From assembly GCF_025567315.1 (NCBI RefSeq), contig NZ_JAOQJE010000011.1:23076-87075 (forward strand): DNA of 64,000 nt, written 5' to 3'. Below the pieces are notes generated by a model that searched no databases, was not told the origin of the DNA, and saw only the letters and a program-made list of their open reading frames with translations. Positions 9,160 through 17,017 of the stretch are shown here, piece by piece. Made by a program: the position numbers and the translations under genes. Within the stretch, counting starts at the first letter, position 1, and each line of letters starts with the position of its first letter. The stretch comes from Agathobaculum ammoniilyticum. Lineage in GTDB: Bacteria > Bacillota > Clostridia > Oscillospirales > Butyricicoccaceae.

Positions 9160-9390
9160 ATGATCCGCTTGACAAAGCTGAACAGGGAACCATTCCTGTT
9201 GAACCATATGCAGATTGAAACCATTGAACTTATTCCGGAAACCAAAATCATTATGATGAACCATGACTATTACATCGTGCGGGAAACACCGGAGCGTGTC
9301 GTTGCCCTGATTGAGGAGTATACGGCCAAGGTGCGGGATATTTATCGGGAAATCACGATCTCTGATAAGCAAAACAGGGACTGGAAATAG
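9160..9390 (+). CDS. flbD: FlbD/SwrD-family flagellar protein
   Basis: This 76-residue protein matches the small FlbD (SwrD in Bacillus) family: MIRLTKLNREPFLLNHMQIE, then IPETKIIMMNHDYYIVRETPE, then a short helix ending VRDIYREI. In Bacillus subtilis SwrD is needed for full motor torque. Note that this family is unrelated to the Caulobacter regulator of the same name. It is placed between flgE and motA as expected for a stator-related factor. An AAAGGGG site precedes the ATG. Confidence 0.9.
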   Translation: MIRLTKLNREPFLLNHMQIETIELIPETKIIMMNHDYYIVRETPERVVALIEEYTAKVRDIYREITISDKQNRDWK

Positions 9391-9447
9391 ATTGAAAGAA
9401 ATATAGAAAAAATATAGAAAAACCCGGACAGGGGGACTGGCAGCAAA

Positions 9448-10287
9448 ATGAATCTAACATTTATCATAGGCATTGTGTTTGGCTTTTTCATGATTGTCTA
9501 TGGCATTATCATGGGCGACACCCCGACTGCGACTGACTTCACTCAGCTGGAACAATTTGTAGATATTCCCAGTATTTTAATTGTAGTTGGCGGCACGCTG
9601 GCAACGGTTATCGCGGGCAATCCCATGAAGACTCTGGTAAAGTTCCCCAAGCATTTGAGCATCATACTGAACCAGAAAAAGTTCAATCCGGCAGGCATTA
9701 TTGATGAAGTGGTTGAATTTGCTCAGATCGCACGAAAAAATGGATTGCTGGCATTGGAAGAGCCGGCGAGTCAGCTGGAAGACCCGTTCTTTAAGAAAAG
9801 CATCATGCTGATTGTGGACGGTAACGACTCGGAAAAAGTGCGTGAGATGCTGACAAGTGACATCGACCAACTGAGTGCGCGGCATGACGACGTTGCTTCC
9901 ATGTATGAAAAAGGATCCGCTGCGGCGCCGGCATTCGGTATGATCGGCACCCTGATTGGTCTGGTCAAGATGCTGGCTGGTATGGGAGAATCAAGCACGG
10001 GAGCAAGCGATATTGGACCGGCTATGGCCACGGCGTTGATTACTACGTTTTACGGCTGTATTTTGGCGCATCTGGTGTTCAACCCGATAGCGAACAACCT
10101 TCGTACACGAGATGAAGAGGAATGCCTGTGCCGCCAGCTGGTCGTAGAAGGCGTTATGGCGATCCAGTCTGGCGAAAACCCGAAATTTATCAGGGAAAAG
10201 CTGGAAGGTTACCTGGAGCAGCAAGCGACTGGCGGAGAAGCTGGGGAATCAGGGAAAAAGAAGAAGGGCTCCAGAAAAGAAAAATAA
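9448..10287 (+). CDS. motA: MotA, flagellar stator protein
   Basis: MotA forms the ion-driven stator ring around MotB. The 279-residue product has four hydrophobic segments (near residues 2-22, 34-52, 155-175 and 187-207) and a cytoplasmic loop between segments two and three. The conserved AAAPAFGMIGTLIGLVKML and ALITTFYGCILAHLVFNPIA segments, with the channel proline residues, are present. A Lys-rich tail follows. It lies directly upstream of motB; motAB here occupy the place where fliL is found in Bacillus. Confidence 0.95.
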   Translation: MNLTFIIGIVFGFFMIVYGIIMGDTPTATDFTQLEQFVDIPSILIVVGGTLATVIAGNPMKTLVKFPKHLSIILNQKKFNPAGIIDEVVEFAQIARKNGLLALEEPASQLEDPFFKKSIMLIVDGNDSEKVREMLTSDIDQLSARHDDVASMYEKGSAAAPAFGMIGTLIGLVKMLAGMGESSTGASDIGPAMATALITTFYGCILAHLVFNPIANNLRTRDEEECLCRQLVVEGVMAIQSGENPKFIREKLEGYLEQQATGGEAGESGKKKKGSRKEK

Positions 10288-10321
10288 TGATCTGCCTGCG
10301 GTATAGGAGGGGCGATACGGC

Positions 10322-11071
10322 ATGAAACGAAAAAAGGGCGGTGGCGGTGGCGCAAACTGGATGGATACCTATGGCGATATGGTAACCCTGCTGCTTTGCT
10401 TTTTCATTATGCTGTACAGCATGTCGACAATTAATGAAGAGAAATGGCAGCAGTTTGTGCAGAGCTTCCAGCGGCAGCCTTCTTCGGAGGCTGTGGGAAT
10501 GGGAGGACAGGATAAGGTAGAAACGACTGAACAGGATGTGCAGGAGGCTCTCACACAGATTGCGGCGGCACTGAATGAATACAGCGCAGAGAATAACCTG
10601 CAGCAGCAGATGACCGTCACCCAGGGGGCAGATTATGTGTTCATTACCTTCCAGAATGCGGTTTTCTTTGCGGGCGACAGTTGGGAGCTGCTTGACAGCG
10701 GAAAAAGGATGCTGGACGAGGTTGCCAAGGCAATACAACCGCAGAGCAAACTGATTGACGAACTGCGTGTGATGGGACATACCTCACAGGGTTCCCCTGA
10801 TAAGGCAAACGACCCGACGGTGGACCGTTTCCTGGCCTCGAACCGTGCGGCGACAGTAACCGTATATCTGCAAAACAAAAACGTAGTTGATGCGGATAAG
10901 CTGGTGAGTGTGGGCTATGGGCAGTGGCGGCCGATCGATGGCTTTGACACCGAGGAAGAGCGGGCGCACAACCGGCGTGTGGAACTGATGGTCACGGGAC
11001 TGGATCCCGGCAGCGCCGAAAACAGTGTGGAGAAATATTTCACCATGCGCGAGGGCGCGTTGGAGGAGTAA
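10322..11071 (+). CDS. motB: MotB, flagellar stator protein
   Basis: MotB anchors the stator to peptidoglycan and carries the ion-binding aspartate. The 249-residue product opens with a Gly-rich segment and WMDTYGDMVTLLLCFFIML, where Asp19 is the expected channel residue. The OmpA-like peptidoglycan-binding domain occupies the C-terminal half, with VMGHTS, SNRAATVTVYL, VGYGQWRPI and the NRRVELMV motif. Coupling ion (proton or sodium) cannot be assigned from sequence alone. fliM follows after 33 bases. Confidence 0.95.
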   Translation: MKRKKGGGGGANWMDTYGDMVTLLLCFFIMLYSMSTINEEKWQQFVQSFQRQPSSEAVGMGGQDKVETTEQDVQEALTQIAAALNEYSAENNLQQQMTVTQGADYVFITFQNAVFFAGDSWELLDSGKRMLDEVAKAIQPQSKLIDELRVMGHTSQGSPDKANDPTVDRFLASNRAATVTVYLQNKNVVDADKLVSVGYGQWRPIDGFDTEEERAHNRRVELMVTGLDPGSAENSVEKYFTMREGALEE

Positions 11072-11104
11072 TAACAGTACGCAGGTAAAAGGATTTGTTA
11101 TAAC

Positions 11105-12136
11105 ATGTCTGAAGTTTTATCACAAAGCCAAATAGATATGCTCCTCAACGCGGCGAGAAATGGCAATATTGACGCGGGAGTGGGGAATACCGCACAGTCT
11201 GAAGAAAAGCGGTATCCGAAATATGACTTCTACAGCCCTAAGAAGTTTACACGCGACAGGCTCAAGATGGTGAGTAGTGTTTTTGAAAGCTATGTCAGGG
11301 TGTTGTCCTCCCGATTGAACGCAATGCTGCATCTGGCATGCGACCTTGAGGTCGAGTCCGTCGAGGAACAGCGGTACTACGAGTTTTCCAATGCCTTGAG
11401 CGAACGGGATGTGCTGGTGCTGGTGCAGGATACGCTGGAGGATACGGGGGAAAAGGAGCCGATCCTGCTCCATATCACGACAGGCATCATGGTGAGTATG
11501 ATTGACCGCCTGCTGGGGGGAAGCGGCGACGTAGAGGGCGAGATCGGATCGGATTATGAGTATACGGATATAGAGCTGAGGCTGTACACAGACCTTATGC
11601 GGAGCATGGTGGACTGTTTGGACAGCGCTTGGAAAAATTATATTGATATCGGATTCCGGTTTAACCGCGTCGAGGTCAATCCGACGCTGGTTCAGTTGAT
11701 CGGGCTGGATGAGGCCGTTGTTATCATTGGTATAACAGTAAAGACGGCTGTCAGCAGCGGACGCTTCAGTATATGCCTGCCAGGCACCATGCTGAGCGAC
11801 GTGTTCAGCCAAATGAATCGGGAAACCAGCAGCATGCGCCAGCCCAATAAGCATGACAGCGATGAAATTATGGATTACCTGCGCGCCTCGGAGCTTCCCA
11901 TTATTGCGGAACTGCAGCACACAACGCTGAGATTGTCAGATATTTACCATCTGCATGTTGGCGATGTGATAGATTTGGGACAGCCGAAGGATTCAAAGGT
12001 ATTCCTGAATATAGGGGATAAGCGTTGGTTCGACGGCACCATGGGAGTGTTTCAGAAAAATAAAGCGGTTCGGATCGATAAGACCTATGTGCTGTCTGAA
12101 ATGGGGCGCTTAGAAGATGAAGGAGAGAGGCAGTAA
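11105..12136 (+). CDS. fliM: FliM, flagellar motor switch protein
   Basis: FliM is the CheY-P-binding component of the C ring. The N-terminal CheY/FliY-binding peptide is MSEVLSQSQIDMLLNA, matching the conserved LSQ-EID-LL pattern. The CheC-like middle domain has the GG-type segment IDRLLGGSGD. The C-terminal SpoA-like domain reads LSDIYHLHVGDVIDLGQPKDSKVFLNIGDKRWFDG, but given as separate parts it is the usual FliM end. Length is 343, close to the family norm. fliY follows after two bases. Confidence 0.96.
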   Translation: MSEVLSQSQIDMLLNAARNGNIDAGVGNTAQSEEKRYPKYDFYSPKKFTRDRLKMVSSVFESYVRVLSSRLNAMLHLACDLEVESVEEQRYYEFSNALSERDVLVLVQDTLEDTGEKEPILLHITTGIMVSMIDRLLGGSGDVEGEIGSDYEYTDIELRLYTDLMRSMVDCLDSAWKNYIDIGFRFNRVEVNPTLVQLIGLDEAVVIIGITVKTAVSSGRFSICLPGTMLSDVFSQMNRETSSMRQPNKHDSDEIMDYLRASELPIIAELQHTTLRLSDIYHLHVGDVIDLGQPKDSKVFLNIGDKRWFDGTMGVFQKNKAVRIDKTYVLSEMGRLEDEGERQ

Positions 12137-12138
12137 GA

Positions 12139-13380
12139 ATGGCATCGAGTTTGTTTAGCCCAATGGCGATGGATGCAATTGGAGAGATTTTCAACATCAG
12201 TTTGGGCTCTTCTGCAACGGCTGTTTCCAATATGCTGGCGCGGCGTGTGGACATCACAACGCCCAAGGTATCGCTTGTATCCGCCGAAAATTTCACGCTT
12301 GGCGACCTACAGCCCGCAATCGGTGTAAAGATCGATTACATAGCCGGACTGACCGGAAGCAACATCATGCTGCTCAAACGGAGCGATGTGCGGGCGATCG
12401 CGGATATCCTGCTGGGAACGGAAACCAAAGACGAGGACTTCCAGATCAATGAGCTGAACATGAGTGCGATTTGTGAGGTCATGAATCAGATGATGGGGGC
12501 TGCATCCACCGCAATGTCTGATTTTCTCAATCGCATGGTGAATATCTCAACGCCGCAGGCGTTTGAGATACAGAGCTTGGATGAATTTGTGCGGGAATAT
12601 TTCCCGTCAGGTGGAACGATGGTTGTCGTCCGCTTCCAGCTTAGCATTGAAAATGCAGTCGAAAGTGAATTTATGAGCGCGCTTAGCATGGATCTGGCGC
12701 GTGAACTGCTGGAGGGCTTTAACATTTCCGGTGCCGATGTCGGCCTGCCGGAGGAGCCGTCGCCACAGGCGGCGGCATCCCCAGCTCCATCGCCTGTGGC
12801 AGAGCAGGCAAGCGTCGGCGCGGCGTTGAGCCAGGATGAGATTGAAAAGCTGCTGGCACAGAATATGCCTTCCGCGGAAGTGTCGGCAGAGACACCGCAG
12901 CAGGCAGCCGTACAGTCGCCACAGGAAGCGGCACCTGCTCGTGCAGCTGAGATGCCGCAGCCTCAGATGCAGATGCCATATCCCCCGTATGGGATGCAGA
13001 TGCCATACCCGCCCATGTATTACATGCCTCAGCCGCCGGCGGAGCCGAAAACAATCAAAACAAGCAGCCCTGTCATGCCGGAGCTGGACAGCAGGACGGC
13101 GCAGCTAACGCAAGAGCAGGAGGGCAATCTGGATTTGCTGATGTCCGTACCGGTGGACGTGTCAGTCGAAATCGGAAGGACGCGCCGGCGGGTAAAGGAT
13201 ATTTTGAATTATACAAAGGGCTCTCTTGTGGTGCTGGACCGATTGGCAGGGGATCGGGCGGATCTGTATGTCAATGGAAAATGCATTGCCAAAGGTGATA
13301 TTGTGGTAGTTGACGATAACTTTGGCATCCGTATTGCCGAGATTATTGAACCGTTGGAACTGGAAGACCTAAGCAAGTAA
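12139..13380 (+). CDS. fliY: FliY, CheC-FliN fusion switch protein/CheY-P phosphatase
   Basis: FliY combines a CheC-like phosphatase region with a FliN/SpoA C-ring domain and is typical of Gram-positive flagella. Two CheC-type active-site helices are visible with intact Glu-x-x-Asn: EIFN near residue 15 and EVMN near residue 114. A Pro/Gln/Met-rich linker follows (residues about 205-310, with repeated MPYPP units). The C-terminal FliN domain then reads LDLLMSVPVDVSVEIGRT and KGSLVVLDRLAGDRADLYVN. Both enzymatic sites look functional, unlike CheC in this window. It is 12 bases after fliM's partner start region and upstream of cheY. Confidence 0.95.
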   Translation: MASSLFSPMAMDAIGEIFNISLGSSATAVSNMLARRVDITTPKVSLVSAENFTLGDLQPAIGVKIDYIAGLTGSNIMLLKRSDVRAIADILLGTETKDEDFQINELNMSAICEVMNQMMGAASTAMSDFLNRMVNISTPQAFEIQSLDEFVREYFPSGGTMVVVRFQLSIENAVESEFMSALSMDLARELLEGFNISGADVGLPEEPSPQAAASPAPSPVAEQASVGAALSQDEIEKLLAQNMPSAEVSAETPQQAAVQSPQEAAPARAAEMPQPQMQMPYPPYGMQMPYPPMYYMPQPPAEPKTIKTSSPVMPELDSRTAQLTQEQEGNLDLLMSVPVDVSVEIGRTRRRVKDILNYTKGSLVVLDRLAGDRADLYVNGKCIAKGDIVVVDDNFGIRIAEIIEPLELEDLSK

Positions 13381-13404
13381 TTATAAAAAAGGATGGTTTT
13401 TACA

Positions 13405-13770
13405 ATGGCGAAGATTTTACTGGTGGATGATGCGGCTTTTATGCGCATGATGGTCAAAAATACGCTGAATGAGAACGGCTATACCGACCTGTATGAGGCA
13501 AGTGACGGCGCGGAAGCAGTTACGAAATATGCAGAGCTGAAGCCCGATCTGGTGATTATGGATATTACCATGCCGAACATGGACGGTTTGGAAGCCCTGA
13601 AAGCGATTCGTAAAGCGGATCCAAACGCCTCGGTAGTGATGTGTTCTGCAATGGGGCAGGAGGCAATGGTAATCGAGGCGATCAAGTCAGGCGCCAAGGA
13701 TTTCATCGTAAAACCCTTTAAGCCGGACCGTATTATTAAAACCGTAAGCTCGATCGTGGGCCAGGCCTGA
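13405..13770 (+). CDS. cheY: CheY, chemotaxis response regulator
   Basis: This is a single-domain receiver of 121 residues, MAKILLVDDAAFMR onward. The acidic pair is at residues 8-9, the phospho-acceptor is Asp53 in LVIMDITMP, a Ser takes the switch Thr/Ser position in MCSAMG, and the conserved Lys is in DFIVKPF. The ATG at 13405 suits a GGATGG site; an upstream ATG at 13393 would sit on that site. Placement between fliY and fliO matches Bacillus, where CheY-P acts on FliM and is removed by FliY and CheC. Confidence 0.95.
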   Translation: MAKILLVDDAAFMRMMVKNTLNENGYTDLYEASDGAEAVTKYAELKPDLVIMDITMPNMDGLEALKAIRKADPNASVVMCSAMGQEAMVIEAIKSGAKDFIVKPFKPDRIIKTVSSIVGQA

Positions 13771-13771
13771 T

Positions 13772-14146
13772 ATGCCGCCCTTGCTTTCACTGGCAGGGAT
13801 GCTGCTGTGTACAGCGGTTATATTGTTCCTAGCCTACTGGGTAACGCGGAAAATTGGGCTGAGCAGCGGCGTGGGGAATGCGGGCGTGGGCAGCCGGATG
13901 CGTGTTTTGGACAGGCTGCCAATAGGGACCGGCCAGTCCCTGCTGGTTGTTCAGCTTGGTGAGCAGTGCTTTGTTCTGGGAGTATCCAAGGAGCACATCA
14001 GCCTGATTGCCGAGTTGACGGAGGAGCAGGCGCAGTTATGGAAGAAATCGGCTGCGGTGCATAAGGCTGACACCGCTCCGGCGGCTTTTTTTGAGACGCT
14101 TTCCCGCAGGCTGCATGGAAGAGACGATCAGGATAAGGGGGGATAA
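13772..14146 (+). CDS. fliO: FliO/FliZ-type export gate assembly protein
   Basis: This 124-residue membrane protein has one N-terminal membrane segment (LLSLAGMLLCTAVILFLAYW) followed by the FliO signature: MRVLDRLPIGTGQSLLVVQL then CFVLGVSKEHISLIAEL. FliO helps assemble FliP and FliR in the export gate. It starts one base after cheY stops and is followed by fliP. In Bacillus the equivalent gene is called fliZ. Confidence 0.9.
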   Translation: MPPLLSLAGMLLCTAVILFLAYWVTRKIGLSSGVGNAGVGSRMRVLDRLPIGTGQSLLVVQLGEQCFVLGVSKEHISLIAELTEEQAQLWKKSAAVHKADTAPAAFFETLSRRLHGRDDQDKGG

Positions 14147-14151
14147 GGGGC

Positions 14152-14817
14152 ATGCCCGAAGGACTGATCAATGTAAATGGAGATAACGTCCAGACGCTGG
14201 AGGTATTGTTCCTTACCACAGTCATCGCGTTGCTTCCGTCCATCCTGGTTATGATGACCTCCTTTACCCGGATCATCATTTCTCTGTCTTTCCTGCGCAG
14301 TGCGATAGGGACACAGCAGAACCCGCCCAATATGGTGCTGATTGGGATTGCGCTGTTTTTAACACTGTTCATCATGAATCCGGTTTTAACGGAGATACAG
14401 CAAAACGCATATGAACCATATCGGCAACAGGCAATCACGCAGGAGCAGGCGATTGAACGCGCGGAGGTCCCGCTGAAGCGGTTCATGCTGCGGCAGACCG
14501 AGCAGTCCTCGCTGAATATGTTTTGTGATCTGGCACAGGTGGATGCGCCTGCGTCCGAGGAGGAGGCGATGGCGCTGTCCATGCGGGTGGTCGTTCCCTC
14601 CTATATGACGAGCGAGCTCAAGCGAGCGTTTGAGATCGGCTTCTTTCTGTATATCCCCTTTATGCTGATCGATATTGTGGTTTCTTCCACATTGATGAGC
14701 ATGGGTATGATTATGCTCCCGCCGGCGATGATCTCCATGCCGTTCAAGCTGCTGTTGTTTGTCACGGTGGATGGATGGCAGCTGTTGTTTTCCACGCTGG
14801 CGCAGGGCTTCCGATAG
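14152..14817 (+). CDS. fliP: FliP, flagellar export gate protein
   Basis: FliP forms the core of the export pore with FliQ and FliR. The 221-residue product has the family motifs VLFLTTVIALLPSILVMMTS, FTRIIISLSFLRSAIGTQQN, PPNMVLIGIALFLTLFIM and the C-terminal IDIVVSSTLMSMGMIMLPP then MPFKLLLFVTVDGWQLL. Its length matches Bacillus FliP, which lacks the long N-terminal extension of enterobacterial forms. Confidence 0.97.
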   Translation: MPEGLINVNGDNVQTLEVLFLTTVIALLPSILVMMTSFTRIIISLSFLRSAIGTQQNPPNMVLIGIALFLTLFIMNPVLTEIQQNAYEPYRQQAITQEQAIERAEVPLKRFMLRQTEQSSLNMFCDLAQVDAPASEEEAMALSMRVVVPSYMTSELKRAFEIGFFLYIPFMLIDIVVSSTLMSMGMIMLPPAMISMPFKLLLFVTVDGWQLLFSTLAQGFR

Positions 14818-14841
14818 CGGTTGAGAAAGGCGGGTGCCATA

Positions 14842-15102
14842 GTGGATCAAAATCAGGTGATGGATATTCTGCGGCAGGGGATGTGGGTTGCAGTCAAGAT
14901 CGGCGGGCCAATGCTGATTGCAAGTATGGCGGTCGGCATACTGGTTGCTATTTTTCAGGCGGCGACACAGATCCATGAGCAGACGCTCTCGTTTGTACCA
15001 AAGCTGCTCCTGATCGCAGTATTCTGTATGGTGGGCGGTGGATGGATGCTGAATACCATGCAGGACTTTACAAGAATGATTTTTACACAAATGCTGGGAT
15101 AG
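14842..15102 (+). CDS. fliQ: FliQ, flagellar export gate protein
   Basis: FliQ is a two-helix hairpin of the export gate. From the GTG at 14842 the product is 86 residues, the family norm, starting VDQNQVMDILRQGMWVAVK (as Met-initiated). It contains the signature FQAATQIHEQTLSFVPK and a second hydrophobic helix. A TTG at 14821 would add seven residues not found in the family. fliR begins 20 bases downstream. Confidence 0.95.
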   Translation: MDQNQVMDILRQGMWVAVKIGGPMLIASMAVGILVAIFQAATQIHEQTLSFVPKLLLIAVFCMVGGGWMLNTMQDFTRMIFTQMLG

Positions 15103-15121
15103 GCGCACAGGGAGCAAAAAG

Positions 15122-15892
15122 ATGATAGATGAAGCGGGGCTGACATTGTTCCTGTATATCCTGATGCGGATGACAGGCTTTGTTGTTTTTAATCCGCTCT
15201 GGGGACGGATGAATGTGCCGGCTATGGTCAAGGCCGGAGTGAGCCTTGTTATGGCGGTCTTTGTCGGTGCGTTTGCCGTACAGAATGCTGTGGCTGTGCC
15301 GGCAACGGCAATAGAGCTTGCGCTGCGGCTTTTATTGGAGCTTGCGCTGGGTTATCTGGTTGCAGTGGTCATGCATTGCTTCTTTTATGTGCCGCTTCTG
15401 GCGGGACATATGATTGATGCGCAAATGGGGATGAATATGTCCGAAAACTACGATCCTGCTATGGGGACCAATGTATCCCTTACCTCTACCTTGCTGAATA
15501 TCATGCTTGTCCTGCTTTTTTTCTCTGCGGGAGGGCATATCACACTACTGCGCATTTTACTCGATTCAGGCCGTATTATTCCATTTGGATCGGCTGTATT
15601 AGGGGAGCAGGCGGTTTCCAGCCTTCTGGAGCTGTTCGCTTCCTGTACAGTGCTGGCACTTAAGCTCAGCCTGCCTGTTTTGGCTGCAGAGCTTATCGGG
15701 CAGCTGGGAATGGGTATTCTGATGAAGGTAATACCGCAGATCAATGTATTTGCTATCAACTTTGAATTAAAGATCCTGCTGGGGTTGCTGTTGGTGACAT
15801 TGCTCATGCCGCTGATGGGGGAATTCCTTTTGGGCATGGAAAAGCAAATGCTGGTGGCAATCGAGCAGATGATAAAAACGACAATATTATAG
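15122..15892 (+). CDS. fliR: FliR, flagellar export gate protein
   Basis: FliR completes the FliPQR gate. The 256-residue product is very hydrophobic, with about six predicted membrane segments. It shows family features: ILMRMTGFVVFNPLWG near the N-terminus, AGHMIDAQMGMNMSENYDP in the middle and IPQINVFAINFELKILLGL towards the C-terminus. It is followed by flhB after 28 bases with a GGGGGG-rich site. In some Clostridia fliR and flhB are fused; here they are separate. Confidence 0.96.
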   Translation: MIDEAGLTLFLYILMRMTGFVVFNPLWGRMNVPAMVKAGVSLVMAVFVGAFAVQNAVAVPATAIELALRLLLELALGYLVAVVMHCFFYVPLLAGHMIDAQMGMNMSENYDPAMGTNVSLTSTLLNIMLVLLFFSAGGHITLLRILLDSGRIIPFGSAVLGEQAVSSLLELFASCTVLALKLSLPVLAAELIGQLGMGILMKVIPQINVFAINFELKILLGLLLVTLLMPLMGEFLLGMEKQMLVAIEQMIKTTIL

Positions 15893-15920
15893 TATTGCAG
15901 CCGGAAAGGGGGGAGCGGGC

Positions 15921-16991
15921 ATGGCGGCTGGAGAAAAGACCGAAAAAGCGACACCAAAACGGCGCCGTGACGAACGAAAAAAGGGTAATGTTTTGATGAG
16001 CCGCGACGTGGTCGCAGTGGCAACCCTGTTTGCCAGTTATGTGACGCTTCGCATTGGCTTGCCTTTGATGGCAGAGGCTATGGCCGCGCTGGTACGCTTT
16101 TGCATCGGGCTGGTGGGAAGCCTGCCGACCGGCGGCGCGAGCGCCATAGGGACTGAACTGAAGGCACAGTCTATGATGGCGTTGGCGCGGTCCGTCGCGC
16201 TCCCTCTTCTTATCACTATATTGGCAGCGGTTGCCGCAACATTTGCACAGACAAGGCTTCTGGTGTCATTTGAGGCGCTCCGGCCCAAGTTCAGCAGACT
16301 GAATCCTTTGCAGGGGATCAAACGGCTTTTTTCACTGAAAAGCATTATAGAGGCATTCAAAGGCGTGCTGAAAATAGCGATACTGCTGTTTTTGATCTAC
16401 CGGTTTGTGGAGGGAGCGCTTTTAAAGTTTGCCCAGTATATGAATATGGATCTGGCAAGATCGATTCAGTCCATGCTGGAATTGGGGCTTGGCCTGTTGC
16501 TGGAGGTGGCGGCAGCGTTTCTGGTGATTTCCTTTTTTGATTACCTGTACCAATGGTGGGAATTTGAGCGACAGCTCAAAATGTCCAAACAGGAGATTAA
16601 AGAGGAATACAAGCAGATGGAAGGCGACCCGCAGATTAAAGGGAAAATTAAAGAGCTGCAGCGAAGAATGGCGCGTTCGCGCATGATGCAGGCTGTGCCG
16701 GGCGCGGATGTGGTCATACGAAATCCGACGCACTTTGCGGTCGCATTGCGTTATCGCGCCGGACAGGATGCAGCTCCGGTTGTGGTCGCCAAGGGGCAGG
16801 ATGCGTTGGCCCTGCGTATTGTAGCCGTAGCGGAGCAAAGCGGCGTTGCGGTGGTCGAAAACAAGCCGTTGGCGCGGGCGCTGTATGCGTCGGCCGAGGT
16901 TGGGCAGATGATACCGGCAGAGCAATATGGTCCGGTGGCAGATGTGCTGGTTTATATCTACAAGCTGAATCATAAAAAACCGGTTGGTTAA
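15921..16991 (+). CDS. flhB: FlhB, export switch protein with self-cleaving NPTH motif
   Basis: FlhB controls the hook-to-filament export switch. The 356-residue protein begins with the family signature EKTEKATPKRRRDERKKGNV, has four membrane segments, and carries the autocleavage motif NPTH at residues 268-271. The cleaved domain then continues AVALRYR, VVAKGQDALALRI and ENKPLARALY. All processing residues are intact. A stand-alone copy of a FlhB C-terminal-like domain occurs at 44925-45248. Confidence 0.97.
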   Translation: MAAGEKTEKATPKRRRDERKKGNVLMSRDVVAVATLFASYVTLRIGLPLMAEAMAALVRFCIGLVGSLPTGGASAIGTELKAQSMMALARSVALPLLITILAAVAATFAQTRLLVSFEALRPKFSRLNPLQGIKRLFSLKSIIEAFKGVLKIAILLFLIYRFVEGALLKFAQYMNMDLARSIQSMLELGLGLLLEVAAAFLVISFFDYLYQWWEFERQLKMSKQEIKEEYKQMEGDPQIKGKIKELQRRMARSRMMQAVPGADVVIRNPTHFAVALRYRAGQDAAPVVVAKGQDALALRIVAVAEQSGVAVVENKPLARALYASAEVGQMIPAEQYGPVADVLVYIYKLNHKKPVG

Positions 16992-17017
16992 AGATATAGG
17001 GAAGTAACGGTGAAACG